Notes: generated by a model from the letters alone, not told the origin. Counted from the first letter of the stretch, positions 53,478 to 63,036 are shown. The stretch: DNA of 64,000 nucleotides from Chryseobacterium sp. Leaf405 (GCF_001425355.1 NZ_LMQN01000015.1:1190702-1254701); one strand, 5' to 3'. Program-made: numbers and translations.

Positions 53478-54572
53478 ATGAAAAAATTTTACTTATTATC
53501 TTTATTGTGTTTTTTAATCCTGTTTTCCTGTAAAAGTGACGAAAAAATAGAAAGCGTTGAAACTGAAACTTCATTTGTTAATTTCAATATTGATGCAGTT
53601 CCTTATACAAAATTGTCAACCTACGCGTTCTTTACGGGAGATCTTAAAAATCTGATTCCTAATACAAAAGTGATTCCTTACGAGCCGGCAAGCTCTCTTT
53701 TTACAGATTATGCATCGAAAAAAAGATTTATCTGGATGCCAAGCGGCGTGAAAGCAAGTTATGATGCAGATGATAAGACATTGAATTTCCCTGTAGGAAC
53801 GGTTTTAATCAAAAACTTTTATTACAATACGATACAGCCGGGTAATACTACAAAAATTATTGAAACCCGATTGATGATTAAAAAATCAAGTGGCTGGATT
53901 TTCGCAGAGTATTTATGGAATGATGCTCAGACAGAAGCAGAACTGGTAACCGGAACAGATTTTACAAGCGGAAGCTCCAAAAATATTACATTTAAAAAAG
54001 ATAATAACGAAGTTGTTACCACCGATTACAGAATTCCATCTGAAACAGAATGTTTGGCGTGTCATAAATTAGATAACAAACCAATTCCCATTGGTGTAAA
54101 ACCGCAAAACTTAAATGTTTCCTACAATTATCCGAACGGAATTAAAAACCAGCTTCAGAAATTAGTGGATGAAGGTTATTTGCAAAGTTATCCTTCCAAT
54201 ATCGTTTCTACTGTAAATTATAAAGATACGGGCAAGCCTTTAGATATCAGATTGAGATCTTATCTGGATATCAACTGTGCACACTGCCATCAGGACAATG
54301 CACGCTGTGATTATCGGGCAATTCGTTTAAGCTTCAGCCAGACAACTGCTTTGTCAAAATTAGGGGTTTGTGTAATGGCTGACGAACCGATTGATCCTTC
54401 ATTAGAAAGAATTATCACACCGGGAAATTCTAATAAATCTGTTATGCATTTCAGGCTTAATTCTGTCAATGAAAATACAAGAATGCCTTTACTGGGCAGA
54501 ACGATTGTTCATGATGAAGGGGTTGATCTTTTAAAACAGTGGATCAATACGTTAAATCAGAACTGTCCATAA
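53478..54572 (+). CDS. SO2930-family diheme c-type cytochrome lipoprotein
   Basis: This 364-residue exported protein has a lipoprotein-like signal (MKKFYLLSLLCFLILFSC) and two haem attachment sites, CLACH (Cys192-His196) and CAHCH (Cys267-His271). Blocks such as SSLFTDYASKKRFIWMP and ETRLMIKK match the SO2930 diheme cytochrome family. It probably acts in the periplasm or at the outer membrane surface. It is not a known flexirubin enzyme. The next gene starts 34 bases later. Confidence 0.82.
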   Translation: MKKFYLLSLLCFLILFSCKSDEKIESVETETSFVNFNIDAVPYTKLSTYAFFTGDLKNLIPNTKVIPYEPASSLFTDYASKKRFIWMPSGVKASYDADDKTLNFPVGTVLIKNFYYNTIQPGNTTKIIETRLMIKKSSGWIFAEYLWNDAQTEAELVTGTDFTSGSSKNITFKKDNNEVVTTDYRIPSETECLACHKLDNKPIPIGVKPQNLNVSYNYPNGIKNQLQKLVDEGYLQSYPSNIVSTVNYKDTGKPLDIRLRSYLDINCAHCHQDNARCDYRAIRLSFSQTTALSKLGVCVMADEPIDPSLERIITPGNSNKSVMHFRLNSVNENTRMPLLGRTIVHDEGVDLLKQWINTLNQNCP

Positions 54573-54606
54573 AAATTAATAATAACCAATAAACGAACTG
54601 ATTAAA

Positions 54607-56625
54607 ATGAAACGAAATCTATCCCTTTTTGTAGTCATGCTAAATGTTGCATGGGGAACCGCACAATTAACATGTGCCACCGCAGTTCCTTTGGCCGTAG
54701 GAACAGTTACAGCCCCGGCCGTTACAGGAGATGCACCGATAACGGCGTGTTCTTTGGGAGCACCGGGCTTGAAAGGATTATGGTATAAATATACTCCTAC
54801 AGAAAATAAGACAATAAAAATTACCACATCTGCAGCCGGACAGAATGCAGATACCCGTATGATGGTCTTTACGGGGAATTGCGGAGCGCTAACCTGTTTG
54901 ACTGCCAATGATGATTTTACAGGAACATTTTCTCAGGTGACTTTTAATGCAGTTGCCGGGACAACGTATTATATAGCCTTTGACAACAAATATTCTTCTT
55001 TAGGTTTTAATATTAATCTCTCTGAAGTCGTTATAGTGGTTACTCCGGATCGTCTGTCTTTTGTTTCGCAACCAGTATCGATTACCGGAAATTTTAATAA
55101 TTGTATCGTAGACATGAACGGAGATTATCTTGATGATATTGTTTCTGTGGTAAGTGCTACACAAATTATGATTTCTTATCAACAGCCAGGAGGTGGATTC
55201 AATAATATTACCTATACAGTCCCAACAACAACGATAACGCCTTCTTGGAGTATTGCTGCGGGAGATTATGATAATAACGGCTATAATGATCTCGTTTATG
55301 GCTCAGGAAGCGGAATTGCTTTGGTGAAAGCTAATGCAAATGGTACAGGATTTACTTCTGAGAAAAAGCCACAATCTTTTTTAGTACAGAGAACAAATTT
55401 TATCGACATCAATAATGACGGAAGACTGGATGCTTTCGTGTGTGACGATAATGGTCCGAACAGATATTATATGAACGACGGAACGAATATGAATCACAAC
55501 CAAGGTGGATTGGGAGATTTCCCTTCCGGCGGAAACTACGGTTCTATCTGGATTGATTATGATAACGATGGTGATATGGATTTATATATCGCTAAGTGTA
55601 GTGGCGGCGGTTCAGGTCCCGGCGGAAACATCGATGAACTTCACAAAAACAATGGAAACGGAACATTCACGAATGTGGCTGCTACGGCAAATATGGCAAA
55701 TGCTACTCAGACATGGTCTTCGGCATGGGGAGATTTTAATAATGACGGCTGGATGGATGCCGTTATCGGTATTAATTCTACAAGCAACGGTCTGAGCAAA
55801 GTCATGAAAAATAATGGCGACGGAACATTTACAGATAAATCAGCAGGTTCAGGTTATGATGCAACAAATGCTTTAAGCCGAGAATATGTTACTCATGATT
55901 TTGATAATGATGGATTTTTAGACATTTTGGGTGCAAGTAACACAATCATGTTCGGAAATGGTGATTTTACGTTTACTCCAAACCCAAATGCTTATAATTT
56001 AGGTTATTACGATCGTCCTATCGGAGACTTAAATAATGACGGATTCCTCGATATTCAGAATGGAAACAGTGTTTTGATGAATGCCGGAAATACCAATAAA
56101 TGGCTGAAAGTAACCTTAAAAGGAACTCAAAGTAACAGAAACGGAATCGGTGCAAGAGTTGAGATTTATGGTGCCTGGGGAAAACAGATCCGTGATGTAC
56201 AAAGCGGAACAGGATTCGGAAATATGAGTACACTAAACGCACATTTCGGAATCGGTCAGGCTACGGCAATTACAAAAGTGGTGGTAAAATGGCCTTCAGG
56301 ATTGGTTGATATTATTAATAATGTAACTCCGAACACGACGCTAAACGTAATAGAAGGATCATTCTTAAATACTAAAGAAGTTGAAGCGGCTCAGGAAGTT
56401 TTCACGGTTTATCCAAATCCAACGGATGATTTGATTAATTTCAAAACTAAAAAAGATTTTGTTCCTGTAGATGCTAAAGTCTATGAAATGAGTGGAAGAA
56501 TGGTTTTACAAACGAAGATAGAAAGAAATTCAATTTCAATTAAAGAATTAAACGCAGGGAATTATATGTTGATCGTAATAGATAAAAACGGACAGAAATA
56601 TTCTCAAAAAATAACAAAGAAATAA
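54607..56625 (+). CDS. FG-GAP/CRTAC1-type secreted protein with T9SS sorting domain
   Basis: This 672-residue protein has a signal peptide (MKRNLSLFVVMLNVAWGTAQ), an N-terminal beta domain, then Asp-rich VCBS/FG-GAP repeats (IDINNDGRLDAF, DYDNDGDMDLYIA, DFNNDGWMDAVIG, DFDNDGFLDIL, DLNNDGFLDIQ) that form a calcium-binding propeller. The ASPIC/UnbV segment (NGIGARVEIYG...GFGNMSTLNAHFGIG, about residues 510-560) follows, and a type IX C-terminal domain begins VYPNPTDDLINF. It is predicted to be exported by T9SS and attached to the cell surface. Confidence 0.88.
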   Translation: MKRNLSLFVVMLNVAWGTAQLTCATAVPLAVGTVTAPAVTGDAPITACSLGAPGLKGLWYKYTPTENKTIKITTSAAGQNADTRMMVFTGNCGALTCLTANDDFTGTFSQVTFNAVAGTTYYIAFDNKYSSLGFNINLSEVVIVVTPDRLSFVSQPVSITGNFNNCIVDMNGDYLDDIVSVVSATQIMISYQQPGGGFNNITYTVPTTTITPSWSIAAGDYDNNGYNDLVYGSGSGIALVKANANGTGFTSEKKPQSFLVQRTNFIDINNDGRLDAFVCDDNGPNRYYMNDGTNMNHNQGGLGDFPSGGNYGSIWIDYDNDGDMDLYIAKCSGGGSGPGGNIDELHKNNGNGTFTNVAATANMANATQTWSSAWGDFNNDGWMDAVIGINSTSNGLSKVMKNNGDGTFTDKSAGSGYDATNALSREYVTHDFDNDGFLDILGASNTIMFGNGDFTFTPNPNAYNLGYYDRPIGDLNNDGFLDIQNGNSVLMNAGNTNKWLKVTLKGTQSNRNGIGARVEIYGAWGKQIRDVQSGTGFGNMSTLNAHFGIGQATAITKVVVKWPSGLVDIINNVTPNTTLNVIEGSFLNTKEVEAAQEVFTVYPNPTDDLINFKTKKDFVPVDAKVYEMSGRMVLQTKIERNSISIKELNAGNYMLIVIDKNGQKYSQKITKK

Positions 56626-56651
56626 TCAATTAAATAACAACTATTCTCATG

Positions 56652-56680
56652 CTGCAAGGTCGAAAGGCTTTGCAGTTTTT
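56652..56680 (+). terminator. terminator after the CRTAC1 gene
   Basis: CTGCAAGG and CTTTGCAG form an 8-bp stem with one G-U pair around an eight-base loop, followed by five T residues; it sits just before the convergent glycosyltransferase stop. Confidence 0.75.
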
Positions 56681-56685
56681 ATTGA

Positions 56686-57858
56686 TTAATCGTTCTCCGG
56701 GCTTAGTTTATTCAAGAAAAGAAAAGTCGCAACACCGGAAATTACCGACATTGAAGTGGCTAAAATAAAACTTCCGATAATATATTGAACAAGATTATTT
56801 TTTATGAGTTCAAAATTAAGTTCCTGGCTCAGAAGGTTGCTTTCTCCATGCACGAATGGAGATCCGAGAAACAAAGATGCGGCAATAATAAACGGAATAA
56901 ACGGTGGTAAACTCACATTGGAAGAAACAAAAGCCAAGACTTTATTCAGCTTAAAAAGGACAGATAGGGAAATCACCAATAATGTATGGAATCCCCAAAA
57001 CGGAGAAAACCCAATGAAAACACCCAACGCAATAGAAAATGCTTTAATGCGATTGCTTCCGTCGCTTTCTAAAACATCTTCTTTTATGAATCTTTTAAAA
57101 CTTTTTTTTTTGAAATTATTCACGAAGTTTCTCGGAATAATATAGACTAAAGTAATCGTTACTAAAATCGTATTCAAAATACTGATTCTTGTAAAATCCT
57201 TAAATGGTCGGAAATGCGAAACCCTTTCAGCAGGATCATACAATACTTTTATCGGAACATTTTTTACATGAACGTGCCGCCACGCAGTTCTTACAATAAT
57301 TTCAATCTCGAACTCAAATTTGGGCGTAAAATATTTTTTTGGAATTTTATGTAAAGGATATAATCGATAACCGGATTGAGTATCTTCCAGCTTAGTGCCC
57401 GTCTCAAACCAAAACCAGAAATTAGAAAAACGATTTCCGAAACTGCTTTTTTTCGGAATTCCGTCTTGAGACATATTTCGGTTCCCGATTAATAAAACAT
57501 CTTCTTTTTCATTTAATAAAGCTTCAACGAAGACAGGAATGTCATCAGGATAATGCTGTCCGTCAGAATCAATCGTGATAGCGTAATGATAACCTAATTC
57601 TTTTGCTTTTCTGAAGCCAATTTTCAACCCATTCCCTTTTCCTTTATTCTCAGGTAAATTAATTACATTTATTTGTGAATAATGATGTAAAATATTCTGA
57701 GTAGAATCGGTTGATCCGTCATTTACAACAATAATGTTTTCAGTGTAATCTAACACACCATCAATCACTCTTTTCAGAGTTTTTTCATTATTGTAAGTAG
57801 GTATTAAAACACATATTTTCTTTTCAGAAATTGCATTTTGTACTTCAGGAAGGGTCAT
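56686..57858 (-). CDS. family 2 glycosyltransferase fused to DUF2062
   Basis: This 390-residue protein has an N-terminal GT-A domain (residues 10-225; LIPTYNNEKTLKRVIDG, VVNDGSTDST, TIDSDGQHYPDD with the DxD-like motif) and a C-terminal DUF2062 membrane domain (about residues 275-385; ALGVFIGFSPFWGFHTLL, SSNVSLPPFIP). Such GT2-DUF2062 proteins occur in flexirubin/aryl polyene loci. It probably works at the cytoplasmic membrane. The acceptor is unknown. It ends the minus-strand half of the cluster. Confidence 0.85.
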   Translation of the reverse strand: MTLPEVQNAISEKKICVLIPTYNNEKTLKRVIDGVLDYTENIIVVNDGSTDSTQNILHHYSQINVINLPENKGKGNGLKIGFRKAKELGYHYAITIDSDGQHYPDDIPVFVEALLNEKEDVLLIGNRNMSQDGIPKKSSFGNRFSNFWFWFETGTKLEDTQSGYRLYPLHKIPKKYFTPKFEFEIEIIVRTAWRHVHVKNVPIKVLYDPAERVSHFRPFKDFTRISILNTILVTITLVYIIPRNFVNNFKKKSFKRFIKEDVLESDGSNRIKAFSIALGVFIGFSPFWGFHTLLVISLSVLFKLNKVLAFVSSNVSLPPFIPFIIAASLFLGSPFVHGESNLLSQELNFELIKNNLVQYIIGSFILATSMSVISGVATFLFLNKLSPEND

Positions 57859-57862
57859 TGTT

Positions 57863-58339
57863 TTATTTTAATGTTGCTCTTTCTTCAGCAGTCATTGTTT
57901 TAGACTGAGCAGCAAATCTTTTAATATAGTTTTTTAAAGCCGTATTTTGCTTTCCGTAATTAGCAAGAATAAATACTTTATCATCTTTAAGACTTCCGCG
58001 ATATCCGACAATTTTGGGAATATTTTCCTGAACACTCATTCTAATTATCCTTAGCTCGATGTTATTAGAATTAGATTTAATAACAGATTCCAGATCTGTC
58101 GCTCCGGATTTCACAAGTGCTTTTCTGTTCTGTTTGGTAATTTTGGCTTCCATAATCTTTGCAGCGGCTTTATAACCTTGGATCACAGGGTCAGAGCCTG
58201 AAGTTTTTTCTGCTGTATTAATAAAAGCCTCGGTATTGGCATTCGAAGAATTTGCTTTTGCATAACTTTCTCTCAACGATTCAAGACCCGATTGAAAGAA
58301 AAGGAAGAAGGCTGTTAAAAATGAAAAGATAAGTTTCAT
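57863..58339 (-). CDS. exported protein of unknown function in the flexirubin locus
   Basis: This 158-residue protein has a signal peptide (MKLIFSFLTAFFLFFQSG) and an all-helical mature part that looks like a helical solenoid (residues 22-115). I do not recognise a domain. It is translationally coupled: its ATG overlaps the TAA of the dehydratase gene by one base, and the glycosyltransferase starts four bases after its stop. Confidence 0.65.
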   Translation of the reverse strand: MKLIFSFLTAFFLFFQSGLESLRESYAKANSSNANTEAFINTAEKTSGSDPVIQGYKAAAKIMEAKITKQNRKALVKSGATDLESVIKSNSNNIELRIIRMSVQENIPKIVGYRGSLKDDKVFILANYGKQNTALKNYIKRFAAQSKTMTAEERATLK

Positions 58340-58716
58340 TATGTCAATTTTTTATAATTTACTGACAATTTTAATGCAATAGTCTCGCCAAAAGAAGTTG
58401 TATTTTTTACTTTCACTTCTTCATCACTTTCGTTGATATCCAGTTGAAGTTTTAATTCAGGCGTTTCAAAAGGATTGATGATCGCCATAAACTTCACATT
58501 GGAAGCCGTCTTTAAAAATAATTCTCTGCCTGTAAATTCTTCAGTAAGTTCTTTTACGATCTGCATCATACAAACGCCCGGTGTTACAGGATTTCCCGGA
58601 AAATGACCTTTGAAAATGTCATGGTCTTGATTTAATGTAATATTGGCGACAAAACTTCCGCTTTCTGCCTTTTCGTATGATTTTAATGTATAAAAATCTG
58701 TAAGGATGGTCTGCAT
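58339..58716 (-). CDS. 3-hydroxyacyl-ACP dehydratase, FabZ-like
   Basis: This 125-residue hot-dog enzyme has the FabZ catalytic motif HDIFKGHFPGNPVTPGVCMMQI (residues 33-54; catalytic His in GHFPG). It removes water from the beta-hydroxyacyl chain to make trans double bonds, the dehydration step of polyene formation. It is shorter than housekeeping FabZ. It stands between a small lipoprotein gene and an unknown exported protein gene in a tightly packed operon. Confidence 0.87.
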   Translation of the reverse strand: MQTILTDFYTLKSYEKAESGSFVANITLNQDHDIFKGHFPGNPVTPGVCMMQIVKELTEEFTGRELFLKTASNVKFMAIINPFETPELKLQLDINESDEEVKVKNTTSFGETIALKLSVNYKKLT

Positions 58717-58717
58717 A

Positions 58718-59353
58718 TTATTCTGTTTCAGTTATTTGAAATAGTTTTATATTGATCTTGAAATCTTTGTGTTGAAGATTCAAACTATCAGCGAAGATAT
58801 GTTTTTTTGCATCAAAAGTAAAATCGATTTTTTCCTTATTATTTTTAGTATAAACGATTTGTTTCAGTAAACCATTTTCTTTATCAAAGAATAAGTAATA
58901 TGTTTTTTTATCAATTTTTGAAAGATAGATATTAGAATTTTCGTTTTCGAAACTTTTACTCACAGGATATTTTCTTTTTAAAAGTTCCTGAAAATCATTC
59001 TTTAAAAAATTAATGACCATTTTTTTATCTAAATCGGGAAGAACATAATTCAGTTTAAAATTATTATCTGAAATTTCAAAATCAATTAATTTATTTCCGA
59101 AATCTGAAGTCATAACAACACGGTGAGTGCTTTCGTTAAGCTTTTTTACTATTAAAATTCCACTTACGTGATTGCTGTAAATGTCCATCTGGCATTTATA
59201 AACATAATCTTCATCGGAAGAAAAATATAAATTTTCAACTGTTTTTTCAGAATTGGAAACAAGTTTTGCGTCCGTTAATCTGTACGTTTTACACGAAACG
59301 AACAATAAGAAAATCAGGCTATAAACTGAATTCTGAAGCAGCAATCGGCGCAT
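58718..59353 (-). CDS. lipoprotein of unknown function beside the LolA-like gene
   Basis: This protein of about 211 residues begins MRRLLLQNSVYSLIFLLFVSC with the lipobox Cys followed by KTYRLTDAKL, then a beta-rich region. This start, at 59353, is preferred to the in-frame ATG at 59392, although both overlap the LolA-like gene (by 35 or 74 bases). DUF4292-type lipoproteins paired with LolA are a possible match, which I cannot confirm. It ends two bases before the dehydratase ATG. It likely works with the LolA-like carrier. Confidence 0.6.
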   Translation of the reverse strand: MRRLLLQNSVYSLIFLLFVSCKTYRLTDAKLVSNSEKTVENLYFSSDEDYVYKCQMDIYSNHVSGILIVKKLNESTHRVVMTSDFGNKLIDFEISDNNFKLNYVLPDLDKKMVINFLKNDFQELLKRKYPVSKSFENENSNIYLSKIDKKTYYLFFDKENGLLKQIVYTKNNKEKIDFTFDAKKHIFADSLNLQHKDFKINIKLFQITETE

Positions 59354-59945
59354 TGATCTTTGTATTTTTAAAAACAATATTCGTAGTGTCACCCGAAGCC
59401 TCAGTCATATTAACCTGCGAAACCGTTGACTGACCTTTTGGAAAACTCAGTTCGATCTGCTTAATATATTTCAGCAACTGTGCTGATTTCGGGGTAAATT
59501 TTGCAATATTGTAATTGACATTTTTAAAATAAGAAACTGAAAATTCAGGATCATTAAACATCTGTCCGTTTGAACTTCCCACAATCAGTTTGTTGATTTT
59601 TTCAAAAGTTTTGCTTTTTGCATCCACAGAAGATTTTTTGCCCTGATCGTTGATGAAAATTTTATTATCCTTAAAAATAATGCTGTACTGATAAGGTTTC
59701 GTATACTTCCAGCTTAGCATATTTGGAGTTTTTAAAGACATTTTTCCGTACGTTACGATGCTCTTATCCAAAAAATCCATTTTCTTGGTCTGGGTGAAAT
59801 CACTTTGCAAAGTTTTTATTTCTTTGGTTTCCGACGAAACTTTGGCTACAAATGCTTTTGCCTCCGTTCCAGACATTGCTGTATTTTGAGCAAAAAAGAA
59901 ACTGGAAACTAATAAATAGGCGAGGAAAGCAATATTTTTAATCAT
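59319..59945 (-). CDS. LolA-like outer membrane lipoprotein carrier
   Basis: This 208-residue periplasmic protein has a signal peptide (MIKNIAFLAYLLVSSFFFAQ) and a LolA-type beta-fold: LQSDFTQTKKMDFLDKSIVTYGKMSLKTPNMLSWKY near residue 45 is a family block. Aryl polyene and flexirubin clusters typically hold their own LolA homologue, thought to carry the pigment lipid to the outer membrane. Its ATG region overlaps the deacetylase stop by four bases, and its 3' end overlaps the downstream lipoprotein gene. Confidence 0.83.
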   Translation of the reverse strand: MIKNIAFLAYLLVSSFFFAQNTAMSGTEAKAFVAKVSSETKEIKTLQSDFTQTKKMDFLDKSIVTYGKMSLKTPNMLSWKYTKPYQYSIIFKDNKIFINDQGKKSSVDAKSKTFEKINKLIVGSSNGQMFNDPEFSVSYFKNVNYNIAKFTPKSAQLLKYIKQIELSFPKGQSTVSQVNMTEASGDTTNIVFKNTKINAPIAASEFSL

Positions 59946-60694
59946 TTTTTTTGATTTTTATTCATTGAATCAACTGTAAAAGTTGAGTAATTCTTCTCCT
60001 CCAAAAATACTAATAAATCTCTCAACACATTGTACGTTTTTTCGGAAGTGTCGTGAAGAAGAATGATACTTCCTTTTTTTAAGCCTTTTGTGACTTTTCG
60101 GTAAATTTTTTTCTCATTATCTGTAATCGTATCTAACGAGCGAACATTCCAACCGATGCTTTGTTTTTGAGTCTTTTTGATTGCTTTTGCAATACTTGGA
60201 TTAGTGACTCCGAAAGGAGGCCGGTACAAATTGGTCTTTAAATTTCCCACATTTAACATCACTTCATCACATTTATCAATTTCCTCAATCATTTTTGAAG
60301 TTGATAAAAATCCGGTGTTGTTGGAATGTGAAAGTGTGTGATTTCCAATGGTATGACCTTCGGCAATAATTCTTTGAAAAGTTTCAGGATATTTTTCAAT
60401 CTGTTTTCCGATACAGAAAAAGGTAGCTTTTGTATTGTTTTCTTTTAATAAATCTAAAAATTTCGGAGTAAATTCAGTCGGTCCATCATCAAAAGTCAAA
60501 GCAATTTCTTTAATTTTTGTTATTTTGTGAGTAACGCTGTTGATGAAATATCCTAAAGTTATATCAAAAGAACCCCAAACAACCACCGCAGAAAACAGTA
60601 AAAAACAAAATAAATAAACCCAGAAAGTTCCATGAAACGCATAAATAAAAACGTTACAGAAAAGATAAAATAGGATAAATTGATAATGTTTCAT
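59942..60694 (-). CDS. polysaccharide deacetylase (NodB domain) family membrane protein
   Basis: This 250-residue protein has two N-terminal hydrophobic segments (residues 5-22, 24-48) and a NodB domain: LTFDDGP (residues 66-72), GNHTLSH (His119 and His123 metal ligands), YRPPFG and a LLHDT motif near residue 215. It would remove acetyl or acyl groups from a carbohydrate or lipid. Its role in pigment formation is not established; its fixed position in the operon is the only hint. Confidence 0.84.
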   Translation of the reverse strand: MKHYQFILFYLFCNVFIYAFHGTFWVYLFCFLLFSAVVVWGSFDITLGYFINSVTHKITKIKEIALTFDDGPTEFTPKFLDLLKENNTKATFFCIGKQIEKYPETFQRIIAEGHTIGNHTLSHSNNTGFLSTSKMIEEIDKCDEVMLNVGNLKTNLYRPPFGVTNPSIAKAIKKTQKQSIGWNVRSLDTITDNEKKIYRKVTKGLKKGSIILLHDTSEKTYNVLRDLLVFLEEKNYSTFTVDSMNKNQKK

Positions 60695-60772
60695 CTTTTA
60701 TTGTTTTGAATTTTTGGTTTAAAATTTTTTGTTTCAGGATCCAAACCTCACATGTTTATTACATTTAAAAAA

Positions 60773-61834
60773 TTAAGCTTTCCCCAACAAAACCAAACTA
60801 TGATCACTCCCACCCAAATGATTATAAAGAAGAATGTTTTTGATTTCTTTCGTCTTCACAGAATTAATCATCATCACTTCTGGAATCTCCTGATTTTTAA
60901 GAATATGACAAGCTATAAATGTTGAAAAACCACTTGCTGTATTGAATTCTCCACTTAAATGTTTGTAATATACTAATGCAGAATTTTCAAATAAATCCAT
61001 TGCTTTTGTATAATAAACATCCGATTTTGCATCTCCGCTGAAACCTAAAATTACAGCATCAATATGATCTGTTTTCAAATTATTTTTAACTAAGAAATCT
61101 TCAATAAATTTTGGAGTTTCTTCTAAATCTAATGTATTAATGATTTGAATATCTTTTAATTGAGCGTAAGAAGTTTCTGTTTTATCTTTTCCTAAAACAA
61201 AAAAACTTGCCCCTTCTCCCCAAATTGACCCATCAGTTGTTGAATTCAAATAGTCAACGGGAAGATTTTCTTCTTTTTTAATGGTTTTGTTTAATTTATA
61301 CAATTCCATTGTTCGGTCGGTTTGCTCGTCTGTTGAACCTACCAGAACGTTTTCTGCTTCGCCATCATTAATCTGCAATTTTGCATCCAACAATGAAAAT
61401 TCCAGAGATGAAGAAGTATTTACATACGTGAAATTATAACCGTGACACTGTAATCCCAGAGCAATTTGTCCTGCAACGGTATTGTGAGTAGATTGAATAA
61501 AAAACGTCGGAGTCAAAAACTCTTCATTATTATCCAATACATTTTTTAAGAATTTTTCAGAATCCTGAGAACAGCCGATTCCTGTTCCCACGATAACAGC
61601 ATCGGGCTTTTCAATTCCGGCTTCTTTTAAAGCATATTGTGAAGCTACTGAACTCATTTTTACGGTTTTAGACATTCTTCTGATCATTGCAGGCGGAATG
61701 AATTCTTTGTAAATCGGTTCGATAGCTTTTAATACCTGAGGTGAATTGACAGGTTTAAGATTGGTGAAAAAATTTTCATTTAAAGTATCCTGAACAGAGA
61801 TACAAGCCGTACTGTTAATATAAACTGGAATCAT
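60773..61834 (-). CDS. ketosynthase-like chain length factor without catalytic cysteine
   Basis: This KS-fold protein of about 353 residues lines up with beta-ketoacyl synthases (VIVGTGIGCSQDSEKF, STHNTVAGQIAL, GEFNTASGF), but the nucleophile position is Thr140 (YVNTSSSLEF) and the usual NxHATxT histidine is missing. It is therefore a partner subunit like the chain length factors of type II systems. I chose ATG 61834 (MIPVYINSTA) rather than the upstream 61861. This start overlaps the stop of the active KS by four bases, as in KS-CLF pairs. Confidence 0.82.
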   Translation of the reverse strand: MIPVYINSTACISVQDTLNENFFTNLKPVNSPQVLKAIEPIYKEFIPPAMIRRMSKTVKMSSVASQYALKEAGIEKPDAVIVGTGIGCSQDSEKFLKNVLDNNEEFLTPTFFIQSTHNTVAGQIALGLQCHGYNFTYVNTSSSLEFSLLDAKLQINDGEAENVLVGSTDEQTDRTMELYKLNKTIKKEENLPVDYLNSTTDGSIWGEGASFFVLGKDKTETSYAQLKDIQIINTLDLEETPKFIEDFLVKNNLKTDHIDAVILGFSGDAKSDVYYTKAMDLFENSALVYYKHLSGEFNTASGFSTFIACHILKNQEIPEVMMINSVKTKEIKNILLYNHLGGSDHSLVLLGKA

Positions 61835-63030
61835 GATTTTGAGAAAATTAAAGTTGAACAATTTCCTCCAAAACCAAATGAATTGGAAAGAACATGATTG
61901 ATGTTTTTCTCTTTGAGTTCAGTCACTGGTGTTAAATTAAATTCCTCCATTTTTGTTTTAAAATTCAGATTCGGAAAAATTACATTGTTATTCATTGCCA
62001 ATAATGAATATACTGCTTCAATTCCCGCAGCAGCAGCCAAAGTGTGACCTGTAAATGCTTTTGTAGAACTGAATTCAGGAACATTGTTTTCTCCAAAAAT
62101 TCGGATCATTGCAATTCCTTCCGATAAATCATTATTCGGAGTTGCCGTTCCGTGAACATTAATATAATCGATGTTTTCTTTCTCTAAACCAGAAACTTTT
62201 AACGCTTTTTCCATCGCTAAATAAGCACCTTGTCCGTTTTCCGAAGAAGCGGTTTGATGATGAGCGTCATTGGCATTTCCGTATCCTGAAAGATAACCTA
62301 AAACTTTTTTATTTTGTTTTTTAACAACTTCATCAGATTCTAAAACAATGAAAGCGGCTGCCTCACCCAAATTCAGACCTTTTCTGTCGTTATCAAATGG
62401 AGTATTATAAGAATCCGTCAAAATCATCAGGGTATTAAAACCATTCAAAGTAAATTTTGAAAGTGAGTCTGTACCGCCGACAATCACACGATCTAAAACT
62501 CCGTTTTTAATCAGTTTTGCACCCATCATAATCGCATTGGCAGCAGACGAACAGGCCGTACTGATGGTTGAAACCATACCTTTTAAGCCCAGATAATCTG
62601 CAATCAATAATGATGAATTTCCCGCATCATGTGAGTCAATGTATTTTTGCTTATCAGGGAAGTCTTCGTAAGTGTAGAAATATTTTTCCGTAATATCCAT
62701 TCCGCCAACGCTGGTTGAGGAAATCAGTCCGGTTTTATATTCATTAATGTTAGAAATTCCGGCACTTTCTACAGCTTCTTTTGCGGCAACCATTCCTAAT
62801 AAAGAAGTTCTTGTCGCATTATTATCTTCATTTAGCTGAAGTTTTTCAACAAGCTCTTTATTAGACAATTTTATCTCGCCCGTTTTGATATTTCCGGCGT
62901 GGCGGGTTTCAAAAAGGCTAATGTCTGAAATTCCGTGCTTTCCGGTCGTCAACGAAACAAAATTTTCTTCCACATTGTTCCCAATGGCGGAAATGATTCC
63001 CATTCCTGTTATGGCAATTTTTTGACTCAT
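61831..63030 (-). CDS. beta-ketoacyl-ACP synthase (active subunit)
   Basis: This 399-residue FabF-type enzyme keeps the triad Cys160 (STACSSAAN), His293 (NVHGTATPNND) and His329 (FTGHTLAAAAG), plus the terminal NSFGFGGNCST. It is paired with the Cys-lacking subunit immediately downstream and an ACP 73 bases upstream. Together with the first ketosynthase this gives two condensing systems in one locus, one for the aryl polyene and one perhaps for another chain. Confidence 0.92.
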   Translation of the reverse strand: MSQKIAITGMGIISAIGNNVEENFVSLTTGKHGISDISLFETRHAGNIKTGEIKLSNKELVEKLQLNEDNNATRTSLLGMVAAKEAVESAGISNINEYKTGLISSTSVGGMDITEKYFYTYEDFPDKQKYIDSHDAGNSSLLIADYLGLKGMVSTISTACSSAANAIMMGAKLIKNGVLDRVIVGGTDSLSKFTLNGFNTLMILTDSYNTPFDNDRKGLNLGEAAAFIVLESDEVVKKQNKKVLGYLSGYGNANDAHHQTASSENGQGAYLAMEKALKVSGLEKENIDYINVHGTATPNNDLSEGIAMIRIFGENNVPEFSSTKAFTGHTLAAAAGIEAVYSLLAMNNNVIFPNLNFKTKMEEFNLTPVTELKEKNINHVLSNSFGFGGNCSTLIFSKS

Positions 63031-63036
63031 CTTTTA

